Of a DNA stretch of 28,169 nucleotides, positions 6,974 through 14,355 are shown piece by piece. Location: the NCBI GenBank assembly GCA_000434935.1, contig FR882204.1, forward strand, positions 4,749 through 32,917, written 5' to 3'. The position numbers and the translations under genes were made by a program. Source of the stretch: Bacteroides sp. CAG:709 (GTDB lineage: Bacteria; Bacteroidota; Bacteroidia; Bacteroidales; UBA932). Numbering within the stretch: position 1 is the first letter of the stretch; each line of letters opens with the position of its first letter. The notes under the pieces are model-generated. The model saw only the letters and a list, made by a program, of their open reading frames with translations. It did not search any database and was not told where the DNA came from.

Positions 6974-8539
6974 TCACTCCGCAATCCACTTCTCGACGGT
7001 GCGGGTCTGCGAGGAAATGTTCACGCCGACCTTGACGAGGTTCTTGCCTTCCTCGAATTTATAAGGAAGCATGTAGCCCTTGTCGTCAATCTGCTTGAGC
7101 GCGTCTTCAGCCGAGCCATCCACCTTGAATTCGAAAACGTAGATGCAATTATCGGTGTAGCAGACGGCGTCAGCCCTGCCGATGGCGGATTTTACTTCTG
7201 TCCGGATGTAGAAGCCAAGTAGCGAGAAAATTAGGTAAATTATTGTCTGATAATGCTTTTCTGTCTTGTTTTCCAAGTCGTTCGGAATTCCGGCAAGGTA
7301 TGCCTGCAGCTTCTCCATAGCCATGTCAATGTCCTGGGAATCCATTGCGGCATAGAAATGTGCCACGAATCCTGACGCGGTGCCGGTATTGCTTGGATAT
7401 TCGCCCAGAAGCCCTCTCGTGAAACCGATTTTGACTTCCTTGTTCGGATATCCCAGCGTGTAAAGCTGCATCCTCTCGTCGTACGACTTGATGGTCAGAT
7501 AACCGGTCTGATACAGCATTGGCAATGAATTGTCCGAAATCTCCGGCGAGACATCGAAATCCGATTGCGGAACGAGCGGGATGTTGTCCAGCGTGGTTTC
7601 ATCGATAGGGTTTTTACGAAGCCTTTCGACAAGATAGGTCGGGGTGCCGGTGTCGAACCAGTAGCTGCCGAAATTCTTGTCTGACAATGCATTGAGAAGG
7701 CTGTATGGATTATAAATATCTTCGGATTTGCCGCAGAAGTGATATCCGTCATAATTGGCTTTCAAGTGGCCGATTGCTTCTGCGAATGTGATACCCTGCT
7801 CGTCTGCAAGTGCTTGCACTTCCGGCTTCATGTCGCTCTCCAGTTCCGTCTGGGAAATTCCACAAATGGCGGAATACTGCGGCATCATCGAGATATTCTT
7901 CAGATTGTTCAACTCGCTGAAAATGCTGAGCTGTGCAAATTTGTTGATTCCGGTAAGGAAAACAAACCGCAGGTATGGGTCAATGCTCTTTATCGGGCTG
8001 TAGAAATTCCTCATTATCTGTCTGAGGACCGGTAACTTGCCCTTGTCGTTCATCACGTCCAACAGAGGTGCGTCATATTCGTCAATGATGATGACGGCCT
8101 GCTGCCCGGTCTGCTCAAAAGCCGCTTTGATCAGGAATTCCAGTCGCGCATTTACATCAACGTCATCCACATTCGGAAGCTTTCCATAAATGGCCTCATA
8201 TTCTTCCAGTTTATATCCTAGGGTGCGTACCAGCTGCTCCTCATTCAAATGTTTGGCCGTGGACATGTCGAAATGAAAAACCGGATGTTTCGTCCATTCC
8301 TTCTTCACCTCGCCCGCTTTCAACCCCTCGAAAAGATCCTTCCTGCCCTCGAAATAGTAATGGAAAGTAGAAGACAGCAACGACTTGCCGAACCTGCGCG
8401 GACGGCTCAGGAAAACATACTGGTATTTATTTGCAATATCCTCGATATATCCAGTTTTATCGATATACAGATAATTACCCTCAATGATTTTATCAAATGT
8501 CTGTATCCCAATCGGGAATCTTCTGATCGTCGTCTCCAT
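6974..8539 (-). CDS. AAA-ATPase_like / PD-(D/E)XK nuclease family protein
   Basis: A 521-residue protein with the two-domain layout common in Bacteroidetes: an N-terminal AAA-ATPase_like domain (PF09820 type) and a C-terminal PD-(D/E)XK domain (PF08011/DUF1703 type). The ATPase part shows FPIGIQTFDKIIEGNYLYID at residues 8-27, a P-loop-like SRPRRFGKS (45-53) and Walker B VIIIDEYDAP (149-158). The nuclease part shows E448, GRAD (454-457) and YVFEFK (467-472), which together make a plausible intact active site. The family is often present in many copies per genome; its biological role is not established. Links to mobile elements or to defence have been suggested only by analogy. It stands alone with its own promoter-like box and is flanked downstream by inverted repeats. 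No signal peptide, so cytoplasmic. Confidence 0.9.
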   Translation of the reverse strand: METTIRRFPIGIQTFDKIIEGNYLYIDKTGYIEDIANKYQYVFLSRPRRFGKSLLSSTFHYYFEGRKDLFEGLKAGEVKKEWTKHPVFHFDMSTAKHLNEEQLVRTLGYKLEEYEAIYGKLPNVDDVDVNARLEFLIKAAFEQTGQQAVIIIDEYDAPLLDVMNDKGKLPVLRQIMRNFYSPIKSIDPYLRFVFLTGINKFAQLSIFSELNNLKNISMMPQYSAICGISQTELESDMKPEVQALADEQGITFAEAIGHLKANYDGYHFCGKSEDIYNPYSLLNALSDKNFGSYWFDTGTPTYLVERLRKNPIDETTLDNIPLVPQSDFDVSPEISDNSLPMLYQTGYLTIKSYDERMQLYTLGYPNKEVKIGFTRGLLGEYPSNTGTASGFVAHFYAAMDSQDIDMAMEKLQAYLAGIPNDLENKTEKHYQTIIYLIFSLLGFYIRTEVKSAIGRADAVCYTDNCIYVFEFKVDGSAEDALKQIDDKGYMLPYKFEEGKNLVKVGVNISSQTRTVEKWIAE

Positions 8540-8561
8540 AATCCAAAACTTTACACATTCC

Positions 8562-8569
8562 CAAAGATA
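8562..8569 (-). promoter_or_regulatory. -7 box of the AAA-ATPase_like gene
   Basis: On the minus strand this reads TATCTTTG, matching TAnnTTTG, 22 bases before the ATG at 8539. The leader would therefore be short. No convincing -33 TTTG is present. Confidence 0.5.
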
Positions 8570-8663
8570 ACAATTTTTATGATTACTTTCTGGAATTGAT
8601 TATCTTCATATAGTCCGGGCAGTCGTGACTTCTGGTTGAATGTTACTTAATTATAACGGAACC

Positions 8664-9665
8664 TTACATTATCCGTTCCAGCCAGTGGAAAATCAGCCAG
8701 ATGCGGCGCTTGAGAATGGACATGTCGATGGTGTCCACGCTGTCGTAGGGCTTGTTGTTGTTCATCGTGATGCCGGAAGTGAACATGACGGACGGTATGC
8801 CGTTCTCCAGGAAGACGCGCTGGTCGCTTACCTTTCGGTAGAAGATGTCGGTGAAATCATTGCTTCCGAAATAGTCGTAACCCAGTTCCAGACCGGTGCC
8901 GTATTTCAGGTTGCAAGTGCTCAGGAGGCTTGCGGAACCGTCTCCTGCGGCTTCACGTCCAAGCATGATTATGAAGTCCTTGCGCCCGGATTTCAGGCGG
9001 CTCATCGTTCCTCCGATCTGGTCAATGTTCACGACCATCCTTATCTTGTCGGCAGTGACGGCATCGCCGCTGACAGGATCTGTGAGAAGCCCGTCTTCAA
9101 TCATCTTCCACAATGCCCGCGAACCTTTCATGCTGGCGGCTTTGGCATCCAGCCCCACGAAAATGATGTTGCTGTCATAAGCGCGTCCGATGTTGCGCAT
9201 GGTGCAGAACATTTCCGCGACGCTGACCATGGCTACCACTCCGGAAGCATTGCTGTCGGCTCCAGGATACAATATTCCGTTCAATGTCCCGAGGCCGTCG
9301 TAATGCGCCATGACAATGACGTACGAATCATCATGTCTCTTGGAAGCGCCTGGAAGAAAGCCGATTACGTTTCTGCCGAAGGGCTCGTAGAAATGTGTGG
9401 ACCAATGCCCGTTTATCGGAGTGAGTCCCAGCTGCCTGAAACGGCGGATCTGCCAGAATGCCGTTTCGGTGCCGCCACGTGTCCCGGTGGCGCGGCCTCC
9501 GCACAATGAGTCCGAGAGAAATTCCACTTGCCGGTATAACTTGCTCTCCCATATTACATTATGAGCCTGCGTGCCGCTTATCGCTCCGATTGACGGAACT
9601 TGTTGGCCCGACATGCCCGCGCATAACAGGGCGAGAAAGACTATGCTGAATAATTTTTTTGCCAT
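8664..9665 (-). CDS. Secreted M28-fold peptidase homologue, probably catalytically degenerate
   Basis: A 333-residue protein. I chose the ATG at 9665 because it starts a clear signal peptide (MAKKLFSIVFLALLCAGMSG); an in-frame ATG 51 bases upstream would put a hydrophilic extension in front of it. The fold follows M28 metallopeptidases: AHYDGLG (H121), PGADSNASG (D137) and NIDQIGG (D215). However, the usual acidic pair of the DGEEQGLLGS-type motif is replaced by LDAKAASMKGS (K175, A176), and the last metal His appears to be N304 in NNNKPYDSVD. Two zinc ligands and the general base would be missing, so peptidase activity is doubtful. It may be a binding or scaffold protein in the periplasm, or use other residues. 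It is transcribed divergently from the TPR operon. Confidence 0.85.
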   Translation of the reverse strand: MAKKLFSIVFLALLCAGMSGQQVPSIGAISGTQAHNVIWESKLYRQVEFLSDSLCGGRATGTRGGTETAFWQIRRFRQLGLTPINGHWSTHFYEPFGRNVIGFLPGASKRHDDSYVIVMAHYDGLGTLNGILYPGADSNASGVVAMVSVAEMFCTMRNIGRAYDSNIIFVGLDAKAASMKGSRALWKMIEDGLLTDPVSGDAVTADKIRMVVNIDQIGGTMSRLKSGRKDFIIMLGREAAGDGSASLLSTCNLKYGTGLELGYDYFGSNDFTDIFYRKVSDQRVFLENGIPSVMFTSGITMNNNKPYDSVDTIDMSILKRRIWLIFHWLERIM

Positions 9666-9692
9666 TTTATCAGTTGGAGCACGATAATTGAT

Positions 9693-9700
9693 TATCTTTG
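9693..9700 (+). promoter_or_regulatory. -7 box of the TPR operon
   Basis: TATCTTTG matches TAnnTTTG on the plus strand, with GTTG 16 bases upstream as a poor -33 element. The start point would fall near 9706, giving a leader of about 65 bases before the ATG at 9772. It faces the minus-strand box at 9754-9761, so the two divergent transcripts would overlap at their 5' ends. Confidence 0.4.
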
Positions 9701-9753
9701 TAAACTTCGGAGACATCAGGGCATGCTCCTTGCCCGTTTTTCCGAAGAAACTT

Positions 9754-9761
9754 CAAAATTA
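9754..9761 (-). promoter_or_regulatory. -7 box of the M28-fold gene
   Basis: On the minus strand this reads TAATTTTG, matching TAnnTTTG, about 90 bases upstream of the chosen ATG at 9665. It supports starting translation at 9665 but does not exclude the ATG at 9716. No -33 TTTG is seen at the usual distance. Confidence 0.35.
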
Positions 9762-9771
9762 GAAATTCCTG

Positions 9772-11811
9772 ATGAATTTCGGAAATATAGACTCGGATTT
9801 GAGACAGAAACTTAAACATATATTTATAGTCATCGCTCTCCTGCTGCCATGCACGGGGGTATTTGCGCAATATGACAAGGATGTGTTCTTCTTCAGGGGA
9901 AGAAGGGCTCTTGCCGACGGCAAGTATTCCCAGGCCATCGAGAATTTCAATGTCCTCTCGCGCATTGACACGACGGATTATTGGACATTCTTCTACAGGG
10001 GCATTGCCAAATATAATCTCGGGGACCTGCGCGGTGCGCAGAAAGATTTCAGCACGTCTGTCCGCCTGAATCCGGTCTTCACTTCCGGGTACCACTACAA
10101 GGCGATAACGGAGAGCCGTTTCGGGAATTACGACAAGGCATTGGAAGACCTCCAGAGGGCGATTGACCTCAGGCCGGGATATATCGGATTGTATTTCAGC
10201 CGTGGCGTGACATATTTCCTTGCACAGCAGTTCGACAAGGCCGTTTCTGATTTCGACAAATATATAAGGAAGGAACCGAAAGACCCGTCCGCGTATCTTA
10301 ACCGGGGAGCCAGCAGGCTGTTTCTGCAGGACACCACTAAAGCATTGGCAGACTACAACAAGGCGATAGCATTGGACCGGTTCGAGCCGGAAGGCTTTAT
10401 CCGCCGAGGGCGGCTGTACGCGTCGCAGCATAAGTATGCGGATGCGATTTCCGACATGAACATGGCCATAAGTCTCGACACCACAAACACTTTCGCCTAT
10501 TTCAACAGGGCGATAATGTATTATGAGCAAAGTGATTACAATGCTGCGATGGCGGATCTGGACCGTGTGCTGAAGGATGAGCCGGGAAATGCATTGACCC
10601 TGTACAACCGAAGTCTCATCAGTGCGCAGGTCGGGAATTATGCTGATGCGCTGGACGATATGGACCGTGTCATTAATATCAATCCCGGCAATGTGCTTGC
10701 GTATTATAACCGTGCATCGTTCTTCGTGAACATGGAAAGGTGGCAGGATGCTTTGGTGGATTATGACAAGGCGATCGAACTTTATCCGGATTTCGCCAAG
10801 GCATATATGAACAGGTCCTATGTGGAGAGCCGTCTCGGTCTGAATAAGGAGTCCAAGCGTGACTACGACATCGCCCGCAGGAAGATTGACGATTACAGGG
10901 ACAAGACAGGAAGCGGCGAAGCGTCGTTTGCCGACACGACCAAGAAATACAGTTCCCTGCTGTCGCTCGACGCGGATTTCGCCAAGAAAGATTTCGATGA
11001 CGAGATGCTTCAGCATAGGGATGTGGACATAAAGCTCCGCCCGCTGTTCAGGTTCGTGCTCTCGGACAAGAGGGACAATGTGCAGTATGCATTGAAGAAC
11101 AGATATGAGAATCCGTTGATAGACAAGTTTTTGAATGGCATGGCGGTCCCTGTAGTGATTACCAATTCCGATACCGTCAGAATTTCGGGCACGGACAAAT
11201 TCATGCAGGCAATATATTCCGGCCACAGGGAGAAAGGCGTGGCTGAATTCCAGAAAGCTCTCGCCGATGTTGCAGACAAGCAGTTCAATTCGGCGCAGGT
11301 CCATTATGACAATGCGATTGATTCGGATGCTTCGGACAAGTACGCGAAATTGTACAAGGTCTTCTATTATATGAACAGGGCAGTGTTGAGGGCGGACATG
11401 ATAGATTTCATTTCTTCTATTGAGAACAATGTCCAGACGCTCACGATGGATGACCAGGGTACGACGCGTGCCAGGGTCAAGGACCAGGTGAGCCGCAGCT
11501 ATGATTATTCGGATGCAGTCGAGGATATGCTGAAGGCTGTGGAAATAGTAGGTGACGTGCCATATGTTTATTTCAATCTGGCGAATCTGCAGTGCCTGTC
11601 GTCTTCCTATGTGGATGCGATAGGAAACTTCACCAAGGCGATATCGCTCTATCCTTATATGGGAGATGCGTATTTCAACAGGGGACTGGTACTTATCTAT
11701 CTGAAGGACAAGGAAAAAGGCTGCATTGACCTTTCTCATGCCGGAGAACTCGGCATCGAGGATGCCTACGGCGTCATAAAGAAGTATTGTGAAACAAACA
11801 ACGGGGAATAA
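9772..11811 (+). CDS. Secreted tetratricopeptide repeat protein
   Basis: A 679-residue protein with an N-terminal signal segment (hydrophobic core about residues 17-28, likely cleavage near GVFA-Q), so probably periplasmic or outer-membrane associated. At least eight TPR units run from about residue 35 to 365, with recurring patterns such as AYYNRASFFVNMERWQDALV, AYFNRAIMYYEQSDYNAAMA and DYDKAIELYP. A non-repeat middle (about 370-500) is followed by two or three further TPR units (about 590-650, ending FNRGLVLIYLKDKEKGCIDL). TPR proteins are protein-binding scaffolds; the partner cannot be told. It leads a three-gene run with the metallo-hydrolase 23 bases downstream and the alkaline phosphatase after that. 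The specific role is unknown. Confidence 0.88.
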   Translation: MNFGNIDSDLRQKLKHIFIVIALLLPCTGVFAQYDKDVFFFRGRRALADGKYSQAIENFNVLSRIDTTDYWTFFYRGIAKYNLGDLRGAQKDFSTSVRLNPVFTSGYHYKAITESRFGNYDKALEDLQRAIDLRPGYIGLYFSRGVTYFLAQQFDKAVSDFDKYIRKEPKDPSAYLNRGASRLFLQDTTKALADYNKAIALDRFEPEGFIRRGRLYASQHKYADAISDMNMAISLDTTNTFAYFNRAIMYYEQSDYNAAMADLDRVLKDEPGNALTLYNRSLISAQVGNYADALDDMDRVININPGNVLAYYNRASFFVNMERWQDALVDYDKAIELYPDFAKAYMNRSYVESRLGLNKESKRDYDIARRKIDDYRDKTGSGEASFADTTKKYSSLLSLDADFAKKDFDDEMLQHRDVDIKLRPLFRFVLSDKRDNVQYALKNRYENPLIDKFLNGMAVPVVITNSDTVRISGTDKFMQAIYSGHREKGVAEFQKALADVADKQFNSAQVHYDNAIDSDASDKYAKLYKVFYYMNRAVLRADMIDFISSIENNVQTLTMDDQGTTRARVKDQVSRSYDYSDAVEDMLKAVEIVGDVPYVYFNLANLQCLSSSYVDAIGNFTKAISLYPYMGDAYFNRGLVLIYLKDKEKGCIDLSHAGELGIEDAYGVIKKYCETNNGE

Positions 11812-11834
11812 TTAATTTTGGAGGAAAACGGGTG

Positions 11835-12641
11835 ATGCCCAGATTTATGAGTCTTTCCAGCGGGAGCTGCGGCAACTGCTATTATCTTGAATATGAAGAT
11901 GCTTCAGGCAAACATGCCATTATAATCGACGCAGGCGTGAGTCTGAGACGCTTGAAGAAGATACTTTCGGACAACGGACTTGACGAGAATTCTTTCAGTG
12001 CGATACTGGTGACACATGACCACATAGACCATATCCGCAGTCTGGCGTCATATTGCAAGAAACTCCAGAAACCTGTCTACGCTACCGCGACCCTCCATTC
12101 CGCCATGGCAGCACATTCTTTCGGTTCCCCTTTCCTGGGCCAATGCCGTAAGGACCTCGTCGAGAACGAGTGGAATGAAATCTGCGGCTTCAAGGTGAGG
12201 TATTTCATTGTCCCTCACGATGCGACGCAGACGGTGGGCTACTATATCATTGCCGGCGACCATAAGTTCGTGATAATGACGGATATAGGCCGAATGACCG
12301 ATGAGGCGTTGCAGTTCGCTTCAGAAGCCGATACCGTGGTCGTGGAGTCGAATTATGACATGGACATGCTCATCTCCGGGCCATATACCCACGAACTCAA
12401 GATGCGTATCTGCCAGGGACACGGCCATCTGAGCAATGATGAGTGCGCCTTCGCCATCAGGCAGTTCTGGCACGACGGCTTGCGGAACATCTTCCTCTGC
12501 CATCTGAGTGACCACAACAACACTCCGGAACTGGCATACGCTTCCGCCTTGGAAGCATTGCGCCAGCTCGGTGTAGAGGACGGCACTGTAAACCTCCGCG
12601 CCCTTCCTCGTCAGACTCCGTCGGGAATGATAATACTATAA
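11835..12641 (+). CDS. Metallo-beta-lactamase-fold hydrolase, YycJ/WalJ type
   Basis: A 268-residue protein from the ATG at 11835, which follows a GGAGG at 11820-11824. A GTG directly in front (11832) is a possible alternative adding one residue. The sequence opens MPRFMSLSSGSCGNCYYLE, typical of the YycJ/WalJ group, and has the metal-binding THDHIDH (H61, H63, D65, H66), further His residues in VPHDA and the aspartate of MTDIG. Members are cytoplasmic zinc hydrolases, and B. subtilis YycJ is linked to cell-wall and DNA-repair phenotypes with a proposed nuclease activity. Substrate here is unknown. It lies between the TPR gene and the phosphatase gene with gaps of 23 and 10 bases, so it is probably co-transcribed. 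Confidence 0.88.
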   Translation: MPRFMSLSSGSCGNCYYLEYEDASGKHAIIIDAGVSLRRLKKILSDNGLDENSFSAILVTHDHIDHIRSLASYCKKLQKPVYATATLHSAMAAHSFGSPFLGQCRKDLVENEWNEICGFKVRYFIVPHDATQTVGYYIIAGDHKFVIMTDIGRMTDEALQFASEADTVVVESNYDMDMLISGPYTHELKMRICQGHGHLSNDECAFAIRQFWHDGLRNIFLCHLSDHNNTPELAYASALEALRQLGVEDGTVNLRALPRQTPSGMIIL

Positions 12642-12651
12642 AACCATATAT

Positions 12652-14295
12652 ATGAAATCAGTAAGACGAATAGTTTTCTTTTCATTGCTGGCTATAGCGA
12701 TGATTCCGGTTTCCTGCACGCGACAGGAGAAGGTCAAACCGACCAAGAATGTGATACTTATGGTTCCGGACGGAGTGTCCACCAGCGTTCTTTCCTTGGT
12801 CAGATGGTACAATCAGCAGAAGAGTCCACAGAATGTCACGGCGACATTGGCGACGGACCCGTATCTCTGCGGAATGGTCCGCCAGAGCTGCTCGGACTCT
12901 CCGGTTCCGGCATCTCCTGCTGCAATGACCTCATTTATGACCGGTTACAAGGTGCAGGGCTCGAATATGTCGGTATATCCGTCAAAAAATGAGGGTCAGG
13001 ATCTTGTCAATGTCAATGCAGACAGCACTTGGCAGCCTCTTGCCACGGTAATGGAAGCCGCCAAGATTCTCGGACACAAGTCCACGGGACTGGTCGTGAC
13101 CGTCACCGCAACACATGCGACACCGGGCGCAACTACGGCGCATACCGTCTCCAGAAGCGAGCATCACGATATTATCAGACAGATGGCTTCCAACCGCGTG
13201 GATGTCATTTTCGGCGGTGGCGTGGATTATATGGATGATGATGTGAAGTCCATATTGGAGGACAACGGCATCACTTACATTGAAAAGGATGTTCCTGCGT
13301 TCAGGGCTGCGGGGAAGGCTCCTGTATGGGCGCTGTTCGCCGGCGAGGATATGGCTTTCGACCTGGACAGGGATACTCTTGCGGAGCCGTCTCTTTGTGA
13401 AATGACGGAGAAGGCACTGTCGCTGCTTTCCAAGGACAAGAACGGATTCTTCCTTATGGTGGAGGGCAGCAAGGTGGATTATGCGGCTCACAGCAATGAC
13501 CCGATGGGAATTATTTCCGAGTATGATGCTTTCGACAAGGCCGTGGCCGTAGCCATGGATTTCGCCAAGAAAGATGGAAACACCACCGTCATCGTGGTTC
13601 CTGACCATGGAAACAGCGGAATGACCATGGGAAACAATGACTACAAGAATTATTATAAGAAGGGCCTGGATACAGCAATGGCCATGCTTCCTCAATATAA
13701 ACGTACCGGAGAGGGCCTTACCGGACTGATTCTGGCGCAAGGCGTGGACCGGATCCGTCCTATATTCAAAGAGTACACAGGCATTGACCTTACTCCTGCG
13801 GAGGAGAAGGCTGTCAGGGAGTCGATGGCCAATATCGAGAAGGACTATATGGAAGTGGCTTTGTCAAGGAATCTTAAGAGTGTGGTAACCAAGATTTTGA
13901 ATGCCCATGTCCATTTCGGATATGCAAGCGGCTGCCATACCAGTGAAGATGTGTTCCTTGCTGTTTACAATCCTAACGGACAAGTTCCTATGGGATGGAT
14001 TGACGGTACTGACCTTGCAGGTTATATGTATGGCCTGCTCGGCGTGAAAGGCTCGTTGGATGAGCTTACATCCCAGATATTCGTCAAGTATGATGTCCTT
14101 CTCGCGGGACATGAAACAGCAGTTGAGGGCGACAAAAAGGCTCCCGTGCTCGTGATTGACGGCAAAGTCCGCGTTCCTGCCAACAGCTCGTATATAGAAG
14201 TTGACGGTCAGAAAAAGGAACTCGCCAGCGTTTCCGTATATGTTCCGAAGAACAAGAACTTCTACATCTCACGGGAAATCCTCAATTATCTCTAG
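12652..14295 (+). CDS. Lipoprotein alkaline phosphatase (PhoA superfamily)
   Basis: A 547-residue protein with a lipoprotein signal (IPVSC, lipid-bearing Cys22), so anchored in the envelope. It hydrolyses phosphate monoesters if it acts as its family does. Metal ligands fit the E. coli PhoA pattern: D40 in VPDG, D276 and H280 in VEGSKVDYAAH, D318 and H319 in VPDHGNSG, and H429 in GCHTSED. THATPGATTAH (154-164) is also typical. By spacing from the TG of SFMTG the nucleophile would be Ser88 in PASPAAM, with Ala87 where E. coli has Asp101. About 30 residues after the His429 region, a C-terminal part (about 490-547) forms a small extra domain. It ends the TPR/WalJ run, 56 bases before the convergent acyl-CoA ligase gene. 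Phosphodiesterase or phosphoglycerate mutase-like activity of the same superfamily is less likely. Confidence 0.9.
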   Translation: MKSVRRIVFFSLLAIAMIPVSCTRQEKVKPTKNVILMVPDGVSTSVLSLVRWYNQQKSPQNVTATLATDPYLCGMVRQSCSDSPVPASPAAMTSFMTGYKVQGSNMSVYPSKNEGQDLVNVNADSTWQPLATVMEAAKILGHKSTGLVVTVTATHATPGATTAHTVSRSEHHDIIRQMASNRVDVIFGGGVDYMDDDVKSILEDNGITYIEKDVPAFRAAGKAPVWALFAGEDMAFDLDRDTLAEPSLCEMTEKALSLLSKDKNGFFLMVEGSKVDYAAHSNDPMGIISEYDAFDKAVAVAMDFAKKDGNTTVIVVPDHGNSGMTMGNNDYKNYYKKGLDTAMAMLPQYKRTGEGLTGLILAQGVDRIRPIFKEYTGIDLTPAEEKAVRESMANIEKDYMEVALSRNLKSVVTKILNAHVHFGYASGCHTSEDVFLAVYNPNGQVPMGWIDGTDLAGYMYGLLGVKGSLDELTSQIFVKYDVLLAGHETAVEGDKKAPVLVIDGKVRVPANSSYIEVDGQKKELASVSVYVPKNKNFYISREILNYL

Positions 14296-14315
14296 GGCCT
14301 TTCCGAACAGTGAAA

Positions 14316-14355
14316 AATAAAATGGGCGAGCAGATTTCTGCTCGCCCATTTTATT
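14316..14355. terminator. Bidirectional terminator hairpin
   Basis: A perfect 18-bp stem: AATAAAATGGGCGAGCAG (14316-14333) and its complement (14338-14355) around the loop ATTT. The A-rich left and T-rich right flanks make it work in both directions, for the phosphatase gene ending at 14295 and for the ligase gene. The TAA of the ligase (14351-14353 on the minus strand) lies inside the right arm. Confidence 0.9.

Noticed and set aside
8540..8663. Possible small gene or RNA between the AAA-ATPase_like and M28-fold genes
   Set aside because: Only a promoter-like box is visible; no stable hairpin or coding signal was found.
8640..9509. Plus-strand open frame of 289 codons opposite the M28-fold gene
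   Set aside because: No domain or signal; the minus-strand frame shows a signal peptide and M28 motifs.
9670..11739. Minus-strand open frame of 689 codons opposite the TPR gene
   Set aside because: It mirrors the repeated TPR gene exactly and has the His/Ile/Arg-rich composition typical of antisense frames; the plus-strand gene has a signal peptide and clear TPR units.
12982..13740. Minus-strand open frame of 252 codons opposite the alkaline phosphatase
   Set aside because: Shadow of a gene with all expected metal ligands on the plus strand.
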